Source: Blepharisma japonicum (taxonomy: Eukaryota; Ciliophora; Heterotrichea; Heterotrichida; Blepharismidae). From it: a stretch of 34,889 nt of DNA. Below the pieces are notes generated by a model. It did not search any database and was not told the origin of the DNA. It was given only the letters and a program-made list of their open reading frames with translations. Position 1 is the first letter of the stretch. Each line of letters opens with the position of its first letter. Shown piece after piece: positions 18,051-28,502 of the stretch. Location of the stretch: the NCBI GenBank assembly GCA_949751835.1, contig CATKHK010000170.1:1-34889 (forward strand), written 5' to 3'. A program made the position numbers and the translations under genes.

Positions 18051-21000
18051 ATGTCAAGTCAAGATCATCTCTATTCGCGTTCAATTGCTGCCATTGGTAT
18101 GACGACTCAAAAACAGCTTTTCACCAAACGAATCTTGATTTCTGGTCTCCGTGGAGTCGGTTTAGAAATCGCCAAAAACTTAATCTTAGCTGGTCTCAAT
18201 ACAGTAACTTTGCATGATGATTTTATAATATCTCTCTATGACTTAGGAACCAACTTTTACGTTAATGAGTCTCACATAAACCAGAATCGAGCTGAATCAG
18301 TTGCCTCAAAGCTCCAAGAACTCAACCCAAACGTCTCAGTGAATATTCACAAAGGAGAAATTACCCAAGAAATCATTTCCCAACACTCATTGGTGCTTCT
18401 CACAGAAAGTGATAGGGCCACTCTCAGAAGAGTTAACTCCATTTGTAGAGAGCTAAATCCTCAAGTAGGCTTTGTGTCTGTCGAAGCTTGGGGAGTAAGC
18501 GGACACATTTTTGTGGATTTTGGGGATAATTTCGAAGTTTCTGATAGAAATGGGACAGATTTAAAGAGTTATTTGATCACCAATATAAGCAGGAGTAATC
18601 CTGGAGTTGTAACGATAGATGAAAAGCAAAGGCAGATGCTTCAGACTGGAGATTATGTAAAGTTCAAAGAAATCGAAGGAATGACTCCTCTTAATGATGG
18701 CAGAGAACGAATTGCTACTTACATAGACCAGAACAGCTTTTCAATAGACGAAGACACCACAGATTACCCAGATTATATAAAATATGGCACGGTTACAGAA
18801 GTCAGAAAACCTTTCCATTATGATTTTCGGCCTTATGAGGTTTCTATTACAAATCCTGAAGGATTAAAGCCTTTCATGCAATCTGACTACTCAAAAGAAA
18901 ATAGGCCTACCCATCTGCATTTAGCTATGCTTGCCATCAGAAAATTCCAAGAAGTTCATGGATTTCTCCCTGAAGTCCACAATGAAGACCACGCAAATCT
19001 TTGTGTGAATTATGCAAAGGAAATCATTGAGACTTCTTCACAAGACTTTGCTATAGATACAATCGACGAAACAATCGTTAAAAACGTCTCAAAATATGCA
19101 AGGCTGCAAATTGCTCCAATTACCTCAATATTTGGAGGAATTGCTGCCCAAGAAGTCATAAAATTCACAGGAAAATTTACTCCAATCCAGCAGTGACTTC
19201 ATATAGACTGGTTTGAGCTAATTCAGCCAACTGCAAGCATTACTGAATCAAGATATCACGATCTCCAAGCCATTATTGGAGAAGAAGGGGTAAACAAGCT
19301 TAAATCAGTCAATTTATTTATGGTCGGATCTGGTGCTTTGGGCTGTGAATTTTTAAAGCTTTTTGCTTTATCTGGGATTTGCTGTGGGACTGGAGAACTT
19401 ACTGTCACTGACGATGATAATGTGGAAGTCTCCAATTTAACAAGGCAATTTTTATTCAACATGACTAATGTGGGACAATCCAAAAGTGAATGCGCCACAA
19501 GGATAGCAAAAATTATGAACCCAGAAATTAAAGTTACTCCTTTGAAAAATAGAGTTTGCCCAGAAACAGAAAACTTATTTAACGACACGTTTTGGGAGAA
19601 ATTAAATGCAGTTTTTGGGGCTGTTGATAATGCACATGCACGAATTTATGTAGACTCCAAATGTGTTTGGTATAAAAAGCCACTTTTCGAAAGCGGAACA
19701 GAAGGGACAAAAGCAAATTCCCAAGTAATCATCCCATTTTTGACCCAAACATATTCAGATATCCCACAAGCGCCTGAAGAGAAAATCCCTGAGTGCACTT
19801 TGAAGTCTTTTCCCTATGCAATTTCTCACTGTATTGAATGGTCTAGAGAAAAATTATCAGATTACTTTACTTCTGGTCCTGGGGAGTTAAATAAGTACTT
19901 AGAAAACCCCCAGGCTTACATGCAAAAATTAGAAAGCATGAGGAATGCTGCAATGCAAGTTAGCCAGTTAAAGCAGCTTAAAGAATATTTAGAGCTTTCT
20001 AAGATAAACAGCTTTGATGATTGTATTGCTGTGGCAAGACACAAGCTTAATGAGCTGTATTATGAAGAAATTAGATCATTATTACATCAATTTCCCCCAG
20101 ATGCAATATGGTCAGAAGGTGGAGACTTTTGGTCAGGGACCAGAAGATTACCTGAGCCTTGCATTTTTGACACAGAAAATGAAAACCATATAGGATTCAT
20201 AGAAGCTTATGCAAATTTGGTAGCCTATAACCTTAACATCCCACAGAATAGAGACAGGAATTACACAAAAGAAGTGGTGTCTAAGGTCCAAGTTAGAGAA
20301 TTTGTCCCTAGAAGGGTTTATATAAATTTAGATAATAATGAGAACCAGCAGCCAGTTGGAGAAGCTGATATAGCATTAAGGGATGAATTACTGGGCTGGA
20401 TCAGAGGGTTTTCATTAGAAAATGCCAAGCCTATGACTCCAATAGTGTTTGAAAAAGATGATGATACGAATTTCCATATTGATTTTATCCACACTGCTTC
20501 AAACTTGAGGGCAAATAATTACAGAATTCCTACTATAGAAAGGTATCAAACCAAGGTTATTGCTGGCAAAATCATTCCAGCCCTTGCAACGACAACTGCA
20601 GTTATTGCTGGAATTGGGATAATTGAGTTTATTAAATATACTCTTGGACTAGAATTAGGTAGAATGAGAGATTGCTTCATGAATTTAGCGAGTCCATTTA
20701 TACTTTTCCCAGAGCCTCGGCCTGCAATAGTGATAAAATCGGTCGAGTATGACGACATTTTAGCTGCTCCCAAGAAAGCATATAATGATGGTTTTACCAA
20801 ATGGGATGATATAGTCATTGACGGGCCTTGCACAATGGGAGAGCTAATTACTACTTTGAGAGAAAAATACAAGGTGTCCCCATTGCAGATCGCCTGTGGG
20901 AAATATTGCTTGTATAATCAATATTCAAGAGAGAATAAAGACGAGCTACTTAAAAAAGAAGTTTATGAGTTATACAGAGATATTAGTGGAGACAAGATAG

Positions 21001-21098
21001 AGGGTAAAACGTCGGTTGGTCTCATTTTATTCGCAGTCTCAATTGAAGATAAAGCTCAAATGATGCTTCCACCTTTGAAGTATATTTTCAGTCGTTAA
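18051..21098 (+). CDS. UBA1: Ubiquitin-activating enzyme E1
   Basis: Intron-free 1015-residue E1, near the length of other UBA1 proteins. It adenylates ubiquitin and passes it to E2s. The inactive adenylation half carries YSRSIAAIG and the Rossmann motif SGLRGVGLEIAKN; the active half has GSGALGCEFLKLFAL; the catalytic Cys582 lies in PECTLKSFP; a C-terminal ubiquitin-fold region ends LPPLKYIFSR. The TGA at 19194-19196 is Trp in IQQWLHIDWFE, where E1s have a conserved Gln-Trp; read as stop it would split the enzyme in two. Start is ATG 18051. It is flanked by an E2 on the other strand and a broken E2 on the same strand. UBA6 is the only real alternative; UBA1 is more likely for a ciliate. Confidence 0.95.
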
Positions 21099-21254
21099 GA
21101 TTTAATTAAAATAAAGCTATATTGAAGTATTCTTTTACTTGCTATTAGTTTAAAATTTTAAAAATTTCAAATTCGTAGCTAAATTATTTATTTACCTTTT
21201 TTACTTAGAAAGTTTTGTAGGCTTAAGAGTTTTTCAAGGAAATCTATATAGTTA

Positions 21255-21609
21255 TATGTGTTATATGAATAGCCCTGAAGGGAATCCTTTTAAAGGCGGA
21301 GTTTTTCCTTTTACGATTGAATTTCCTAAAACTATCTTCCAGATTTTATCTTAATGATACAAATTTTTCATCCAAACATAAGAAATGATGGAAAGCTTTG
21401 CTTTGAAATGTTCTCAAGTGAGAGATAAAGACCCAACATCACAATTAGAGCTTCTTTCATATATCATTGGGTTCCTAAATAATCCAATTCCAGAAAAAGG
21501 ATAAATAGGTGAGGCAGCAAGTCTTTGCCTTCAAGATAAAGGGGCTTTTTATCGTAAAGACAGTGAGTGGGCTCAAGAAAATACTTCTTCTAAAAAAATT
21601 TCTGATTAA
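21255..21609 (+). pseudogene. Broken E2 ubiquitin-conjugating gene
   Basis: Three frames together spell an E2: NSPEGNPFKGGVFPF..EFPK, then IFHPNIRNDGKLCFEMFSSE (HPN and catalytic Cys kept), then YIIGFLNNPIPEKG and GEAASLCLQDKGAF. In-frame TAA codons lie after the Cys region and after PIPEKG, with frame shifts on either side. The first ~45 codons of an E2 are not recognisable. It begins about 160 bp after the E1 stop, same strand; closest by eye to the E2 at 11197-11637. Confidence 0.8.
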
Positions 21610-22259
21610 TAGAAAAATAATAAGCTAACATGAAATAAACTGCTGATATGCTATCTACAATTTCTTATATGAAAAAATTTAATTAATAAATATTAATTTG
21701 AAAAAGATCTTAGAATTAAGCTTTAAGTGATAAAGAGATGCTTAGAAATTATAAGCTTATGTGATTTTGAATGGTTTAGCATTGCAATAATGCCCCATAA
21801 TTTGAGTTTACAACCGAGTATAAAAAATCAATAGAATGGGACAATAATATAAAGCTCTAATTAAATCATATATATACAGTTATAAAACCAGAGTTAAAGT
21901 GAAAAAATCCATTATAGGAGAAATCTACATCCTTGATAGTTTCCCACAAGATAAAACCAAATACTGTAGTTTTTGAAACTTGCTCATCGACATAAAAGAC
22001 TAAATTGATTTTGATTTTTATGTCTAATTCAGGACTGCTTAAAGCAGTCCACCTCCGCCGTTTTGCTGTTTCAGGTGTATTTTGGAAAATTTGGGAGTAA
22101 TTATTTCTGGTCTTAGAATCTTTTATTTGTGCTTTGATCTCATTTTTTTCCCATTACTTCGCTACTTTATAAAGTAGTGAAAAGCCGATAAAAAAGGAGT
22201 TGAATAGTTAAAGCAAGAATCAGTAGTCTGCCGCTAGAAGACTACTTTTAAATGATAAT
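21610..22259. other. Spacer with three hairpins
   Basis: No coding sequence recognised. Three inverted repeats fall within 215 bp: 22032-22050 (9-bp arms ggactgctt/aagcagtcc), 22158-22181 (12-bp arms, one mismatch) and 22222-22246 (8-bp arms agtagtct/agactact). They could fold in RNA or be ends of decayed mobile DNA. Confidence 0.5.
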
Positions 22260-23130
22260 ATGAGCCCTGATACAAGGCATCCTAGAGTGATCGTTGGATT
22301 CTCTAATAATTATGTAATGGCGCCTTTGTCGATTTCAAACTGTTATTATCTAAGTGAAATCCCCAAATAAGAAGAGATAACTGGCTCAGCCAAAGGCAGA
22401 GCAATATCGGGTTATTCATAGTATTGATGTATATATAATCAAGAAATTGTTAAAGCATGTCCAAATGCACAACTTTTTAATTTAAATATCAGTTCCTTTG
22501 TTTCGAAATCGAGGATAGAAATATTCCGATCATATCAACATAATATTTGTAATTATGAGAGAAAAATAATTTACTTTGTATTTTGCCATTTGGAAGTGTA
22601 TAAAAATCATTAGTTGTTCAATTTGCAATAGATAGCCGCTTTATGCTTAAACTTCTTGACTCAACCAAGATAAAATCCCCATGCCTATTAAAACTAATTA
22701 TTTGGAGAATAGTCCAATTTTCATGATTTAAACCTGGTAAAAGTTTCCAAATAGTATAGTTGTAAATAATTTCATTCTCTGAATACTATATATTTTCCGC
22801 ATGGAATAAACAATGCAGAGTATACCTTACCGTTAGTTTCTTTTTTGAATATTCTTTTTGATTTTACTATTATACATAATTTAGATTCAAGCAACAAATG
22901 CAATAAAAGTCCCGTATGGGAAAAATTCTGCTTCGACAAATACGCTACTAAATGTGACAAGCAAGTTATTTTCTTTTAAATCCCACAATTTTGAATTAAT
23001 GTTGCAGCATGCAAGCAAAAGTTCATCATTTTTTAATATTTGGACTTTTGTATGTGTCTATGAGAGTCTTATTTTAATTAAAGTTGTTTGCACTTGCAAG
23101 ATTCATTTTAAAGTTGTAAAGTTGAATTGT
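22260..23130 (-). pseudogene. WD40-repeat gene relic
   Basis: The minus strand shows several WD40-like blades in broken frames: ILKNDELLLACCNINSKLWDLKENN (near 23040-22960), KVYSALFIPCGKYIVF (near 22830-22780), HENWTILQIISFNRHGDFIL (near 22720-22660) and CWYDRNISILDFETKELIFK (near 22550-22485). Each has the strand pattern of a blade, and one has the KLWDL signature. Frame changes and TAA/TAG codons between them exclude a continuous protein. TGA again falls on Trp positions. Parent gene unknown. Confidence 0.6.
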
Positions 23131-23170
23131 AAAGTTGAAATATATATATTTGAAAAGGAATGACCTATTG

Positions 23171-23186
23171 CAACAACAACAACAAA
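23171..23186. repeat. Short CAA microsatellite
   Basis: About five CAA units in the spacer between the WD40 and kelch relics. Confidence 0.7.
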
Positions 23187-23373
23187 AAACTAGAAAGCAG
23201 GAATAATCATATTGGGATTTATTTAAGGGCTCATATTTTACAATTCTACATATTTTAATATTCATCTAATATAGTTTTACTAAATATTACATTGGTAATG
23301 ACTTTTAACCCTAAGATAAAGAACGGACGAATAATAGAAATATTGAAAGCACTTTTTATTAATAAATATAATT

Positions 23374-24460
23374 TTAACTTAGCTTGCTAAATAATTTGTT
23401 ATTCAAATCAAACTTGTAAAAGTGGTCGTACTCACTTCCAAACTCAAACACAAAGCAACTCATGTATATTCCTCCTTTATTATATGAGCAATACACTTGA
23501 GAAGGACCATATACTTGGTTTATTGATACTGATATTTGTCTCCAATTCTTGTAACTTCCAATATCGCTTTCATAGATCCATATTTTTCTTTCTTCTTTAA
23601 AGACCGAATCATTAGATTCAATCAAATACAGTCTCTCTGAATTTATCAGGGTCTTTGCTGTATTTACACCAAACTCATAAGGAATTGTCGAGAAAGATTC
23701 AGTATCAATTGAATATAACAAAAGATTTCTGTTTTTCCATGGGGAAATCAAAATATTCCCATTAAATATTATTAGATTGCAATACTCATCAGCTTTTGGC
23801 ATTGGAGTTAATTGAATTCATCGATTTTGATCCAAATCAAATCTTTTAGATAGATTTAGAGCCTCTTTATAATGTCCTCCAAAGCAATAGACGCTGTTGT
23901 TGAAATAGATACATGATGAATTCCTGCAATGTTGTCCAGATGGCAGCACTTTGACCTCACCATTCACATCAATTAGCAATGCAACTTCTCAACAATTTGT
24001 ATTACCATAACAGAATAGCTTGCCATTTGGAAGTTGAGTTATGCATGTATGTGAGTCTAAGGGTTTTGGAGTCAGCAAGGTTTTGAAATTTTTTTTTTCA
24101 GTTTCAGTGTTATAAATTTGTAAAATAGTTGAGTAATTACGACAATGTGTAAATAGACTAAAAAGAGAAGTCTTTTTTTGATAAGCATTAAGATAATCAC
24201 GGTAAGCTTGCATTACTGATGGATCATAAAGAGTAGAGTTGGTTTGATATGCTGCGCAAGTTGCTCTGAAATCCCTTTCTAATTCCTGGCTGTTTGGTCT
24301 ACTCAAGATCTCAGCTGTTTTAGTTCTTAAGGCCTCTATATCTTCAAGTTTTCTGTTGGGATCATTAGCAGCGGAACTTAAATTAGGCAAGTTTATCTCG
24401 TTTTCAGTTTTTGCTTTTTCTGGGTCTTTTATATTTTTAAATAAATATCAGATTTATCGA
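23374..24460 (-). pseudogene. C-terminal half of a kelch-type protein (5' truncated)
   Basis: With TGA=Trp one frame stays open from about 24460 to TAA at 23374 and is closely similar to the last ~300 residues of the gene at 32321-34594: shared segments include ERDFRATCAAYQ, HTCITQLPNGKLFC, VYCFGG, RFDLDQNRWIQLTPMPKAD and IYFNNSVYCFGG. The kelch-like part contains Gly-Gly and the spaced Trp expected of propeller blades. There is no in-frame ATG near the 5' end; a TAA stands just upstream, and the B-box and heptad-repeat half is absent. A short protein from an internal Met is possible, but truncation is more likely. Confidence 0.75.
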
Positions 24461-24662
24461 AAAAATCCATACAAAGACTTAAAAAAATTAAGAGTCATGG
24501 GAAAGGTTAGGAGAATCCTACATAGTCATAATATAATTTATTAGTTTATTATTGTATAAAATCCCAGCTAGGTTAGCTTGATTCGTTATAGCTTTCTATT
24601 GCTTCATCTTTAATTTCTAAATCAACAAGACAACTCTTTTATTTATATAAAAATTTAATTAG

Positions 24663-26116
24663 AGACTCAAAAAACCACGGAGCTATACAGATGAGCGATG
24701 CAAGGGGGGGAAAAAAAACTATAAGCCAACCTTTGTACAGATGAACTCTGACAGACATATTGCTATTGGATCCATACATAGGCTAAGAGCAGGTTTTAAC
24801 AGTAGTAATGGATGTGCATACAGGAGACATTTAAACAATAGCCCATTGTGCAGTACATGCTCAGTGGTGGAGACTGAGGAACATATGTTGATATGGTGCC
24901 CAGAATACAGAGCAGAGATAACTAAACTGGTGAGAAATTTCAACAGAGCTATAACGGATGTGTTTGCATATGACATGGATATGCAGAGGAAGCTGCTACT
25001 GGAAGAATTTCGGGAAGAACATAAGGGATCGTGGCATGAATATATACAGGAAGGTGGAGATTGGAAGTTGGAACAGGATGGATTATCAAGAGGTCAAGAT
25101 GTACTACAGGTGGCACATGGCCAAATGCAAGATAAGGCATTACAAGCTGATTTATTACAAGACATGTCGCATCAGACTGGAACAGTACAGGCTGTACCTC
25201 CTCAGGATAAGCTATTACAAGTCAAGCCACTACATGCTGAGTCATCTTATGAAAAGTCTATACAGGAGGTGCATGCACAGTACATATCTGAAGATATGCT
25301 ACTGCAGAATCTCTCGATACAAGATACGCCTGTACAAGTTATGCCGATACAGGAATTACAGCTACGACATGCGATACAAAAGGTGGAACTACAATATGGT
25401 GTAGCACATGATATGCCTGTGCATAACATGCTGGAACTGGAGGATTTGATGCAAATTGATATAGAAGGACCTCCACTGAAGATGCGCCAGTGCAAGACAT
25501 GCTATTACAACCTATATTATAAGCTATGCCTACACAAAACCTGGCATTAAACACTGTACCATTACAGGCGATGCCGTTATATGATATGATGGAATTGGAG
25601 GAACAGATGCAACTCGAACTGCAAGATTCTCCAATACAGGGTACACCAATACAGGACACACCTCTGCAAGCCATGACGCTACAGACGTTCCCAATCCAGG
25701 CTACGCCACTACACAACATGTTACGACAGAATATGCCATCACATGATGTACTAGAGGAGGAAGCGCAGGTGGAACATACATCGTTGCAGATATTGCCAAT
25801 ACAGGGGTTGACAGTGCAGGAAGAACAGAGACAATATTCAATACATGATGAGCTACTACAAGCTACAATTGCACAGCATGGGGCGGTGCAGGATGGTAAG
25901 TGTATAGAACTACTCGATGCTCTGGTTTACAGCTGAAACTATGAAGAAGCTATGAGGAGGTGTATTGAAGAAGGTTATTGTGAAGTCGTAAGTGAATTGG
26001 ATTGACTAATTAAGAGATTTCATGTGAAGCTCCTTGTAAAAAGAGTGATGAAGTACACTGAAGAGTTGGATAACAAGAGAGAGTGGTTAAAACCAAAATT
26101 ACTAATTGATTATTAA
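24663..26116 (+). mobile_element. Broken non-LTR retrotransposon tail (RT zinc knuckle plus pentad repeat)
   Basis: The first ~70 residues after a TAG at 24660-24662 carry the zinc-binding knuckle that ends many LINE-type reverse transcriptases: RLRAGFNSSNGCAYRRHL then CSTCSVVETEEHMLIWCPEY (C-x2-C-x7-H-x4-C). A Gln/Pro-rich tract follows, of about 15-nt period ([LI]-Q-x-x-P, about 25090-25850), then a conserved-looking tail (SWNYEEAMRRCIEEGY...DWLIKRFHVK) ending TAA at 26114. The tract changes frame near 25478 and meets a TAA near 25520, so the ORF is dead. The polymerase domain is missing, as in 5'-truncated LINE copies. The CAG/CAT-rich codon use is less AT-rich than the surroundings, in keeping with a mobile origin. 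Confidence 0.75.
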
Positions 26117-26364
26117 AATAAGATCCTATTGGATCGCATGGCTGCTGTTGCGGCTGGATAACATAAAGATAAAGATTATTAACTAAGATCAGTAGTGCTC
26201 ATTGTGCAACAGCCAACTTAAATCAAAATCTTCACATTTAACTGAAATAGAACAATTAAAATTAAGATTTTAGCATAAACTCAGACTGACTAAACAAACC
26301 TCAATGCATTTTACATATAGCTGAAATCACAATTTTCTAATAAAATAATTTTCAATTTGTAAAA

Positions 26365-27130
26365 TTAAAATTCAATGCCTATAAAGGATGGAGCAATGCT
26401 TTGATAATCCCGATGCCCATGAAGCATAGAACTTATAGACTGATATTGTGAATTACTGGAGAACAAGTCTATCGATTTTTGGGTTGACTTTGCTAAACCT
26501 TTTTCGGATACAGGATCATGTTCTATTTTCTTACGCTTTGTCCAGCTTTTGAAGGGACAGACAATTGAGTGTCTTCTTCTTTTATTTCGTGGAGATAGTC
26601 TTCATTAAGAAGAGAGTCTTGCCACATGAATTCTAATTCGCTACTATGGACGCATGATGCAGATCTTTCAAACTGCTCCGGAGTTCTGATTTTTCAATAA
26701 CTGTTTTTCTTCTTGATTTCTCGAAATCGACTGGGATCATATAGTCAACAGTATGTTCTTTACAATCCAATAAATACCAATTATTGTGCTTATCCTTCAC
26801 AAAATGAAGGACAACTCCTTTCAGCTCATAGTGCTTAAATACTTCTAAATTTAAAAACTCTATGATTTGGTATACCATAAGCTTGATTTTAGTAATTTTC
26901 TAATATTTTTCAATAGCCTAGCAGCTATCTACATCTTTAGTGAAAACTATGAATTTTTATTGTGGTCTTCTTGGCTTGAAATATCGGTAGATGCAGTTGG
27001 GTCATAACAATAATAGTCTTTTGTTTTTAGATACGGCAGTAGAAAAGACTTCACAAAATTTGACTTGGCCTGTTGGATTTTTCGGTCGTTGTACAAAATT
27101 TTCTACTTAAAGGCATTTTCGGGTTATGTC
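26365..27130 (-). pseudogene. Unrecognised decayed gene
   Basis: The best piece is 26878-26633 on the minus strand: EFLNLEVFKHYELKGVVLHF followed by DKHNNWYLLDCKEH, then a Lys/Arg/Glu-rich stretch to HHA. One frame over it continues SSELEFMWQDSLLNEDYLHE, and after a TAG another frame gives SIDLFSSNSQYQSISSMLHG to a TAA at 26365. Upstream pieces (KSFLLPYLKTKDYYCYDPTAS, near 27050) may belong to the same gene, and 27362-27180 is a further short open stretch of unclear origin. The amino-acid composition looks coding, but I recognise no family. Confidence 0.45.
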
Positions 27131-27179
27131 TAAAAGACAGACAGCAGATTTAGACACTGGGTTCATCATTACGGCGTTT

Positions 27180-27845
27180 TTATATTATGCATAAGCTTAT
27201 ATCTTCTAAAAGAGAGCCCTGCAGCAATGGTAATATTTTTCTTGAGTCTTCTTGACACTTTTTGAGGCTTATGAGAGTAAAATACTTATTTTTCATCCTC
27301 GCCTCCACAAAACCCTTGCAATTGTGGCTGGATTCGTCTTTGCTCTGTATTATATTCTGCAAAATTGCATGGTCTTCAGAAGAATTTCACAATCTTTCAG
27401 CATATTTTCTGAAAAAGTGGCCACAACTTCTTTCCCAGAAATTTTATAACAAAAAGTGGGGAAATCCGAGTTATTTTTGGCTGTAGTTAAACTTAAAAAA
27501 TTCATCAAGCGTGCATTCCTATGCCAAAATAATTTTTTCCCGTTTTGGTTTGTACCATATATAGCTCAGGTAACTCACTGATTAGGGTTGTCGGGATATT
27601 TAAGCTGAGATTAGCAGAATTTGCATGTTTTGCTAATAAACTGAAGAGGCCAATCTCTTGATGTTGGGCCTTTTTTTGGAAGAAGGTTATTGAGCTTGGA
27701 AATCATGCTATTTGTGGTAAGATGATGTGTTAATCAGGTCAATAGGATTTTTTGGAAGATTCTGATAGTAAAGTCCACAAATAATCGGTGAAGTATATAA
27801 ACTCATTTTTCTTAGAAATATATTAGTAAAGGTCATTGAGGTGCT
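27180..27845. other. Spacer, nothing firm
   Basis: Only short open stretches. 27362-27180 on the minus strand (60 codons) has plausible composition but no recognisable motif. Positions 27500-27845 show nothing on either strand. Confidence 0.4.
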
Positions 27846-27879
27846 TTAAAATCTTAGGATACCTATTTGTGTATATTCT

Positions 27880-28125
27880 GGAATACAATGACTCTCAGAT
27901 CTTGCTAATGCTGGAAAATTGCTAAAACCAAGCACAAAATTAAGACTGTCAGTTAGACTACCTCCTGGGGTGGATGCTGAAGTTGCTGCTGCCAAGTTGC
28001 ACGAAGTTATAGCAAAAGATCCTCCATATGGAGTTACAATTGAAGCAAAAATACCATTCAAAGGGAATGGATTTGTACCAAATCCTTTGGAGCCATGGCT
28101 AAGCAGCTCCTTCGCTAAATTGTAG
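27880..28125 (+). pseudogene. M20-family peptidase fragment
   Basis: The plus strand reads a stretch typical of the dimerisation domain of M20 metallopeptidases: LANAGKLLKPSTKLRLSVRL, then PPGVDAEVAAAKLHEVI, KDPPYGVTIEAKI and PNPLEPWLSSSFAKL before TAG. The run PSTKLRLSVRLPPGVDAE is the recognisable core. No metal-binding half is present on either side, so this is an isolated internal fragment. It abuts an M18 fragment on the opposite strand, with the junction near 28125. Confidence 0.65.
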
Positions 28126-28502
28126 GAATCTTGATAGCATGATTTCATTAAGGCTGCATAATAGAAGATATTATCAGTCTCCATCATTTCTCTAATAGAA
28201 TGCATCGCAAAGATCGGAGTGCAAATATCAACTACTCTGATCCCAGTAAGTGAAGCCATAATTGGCCCAATGGTCTTTCCGCAAGGAGACTCATTTCTCA
28301 CTATAAACTCCTGTGTTTTAATTCCATTGCTCTCCGCATGGACTTTCAATAAGCTTGCTCCCAGCATATCAGTCGCATACCTTTAATTGGATTTCTTTTT
28401 ATAGCAACCTCTCCATGTAGAGTTGGCCCGTAGTTTACTTAGTGCTTTTCAGCATAATTTGGATGCATAGCATAAGCCATATCAGCTGAAATATAGATAC
28501 CA
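28122..28502 (-). pseudogene. M18 aspartyl aminopeptidase C-terminal fragment
   Basis: The minus strand gives ISADMAYAMHPNYAEKH, then a TAA where the family continues, GPTLHGEVAIKRNPIK, a one-base frame change, RYATDMLGASLL, and finally FIVRNESPCGKTIGPIMAS, RVVDICTPIFAMHSIREM and about 23 more residues, close to the natural end of M18 enzymes (DNPEP type). Only the last quarter of the enzyme exists. The open frame then runs on to 27846 through the antisense of the M20 fragment, making a chimeric ORF with no biological unity. Confidence 0.8.

Noticed and set aside
18051-19196. Separate short E1-like protein ending at TGA
   Set aside because: The TGA sits at a conserved Trp, and the same frame continues through the second adenylation half and the catalytic Cys, so it is one gene.
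24954-25404. Alternative-frame ORFs inside the retroelement repeat (for example 24958-25404 plus, 25339-25719 minus)
   Set aside because: They are shadows of the 15-nt repeat; the frame with the zinc knuckle and [LI]-Q-x-x-P words is the meaningful one.
27846-28367. 173-codon minus-strand ORF as one aminopeptidase gene
   Set aside because: Only its first part matches M18; past about 28125 it is the antisense of the M20 fragment, and it lacks the rest of the enzyme upstream.
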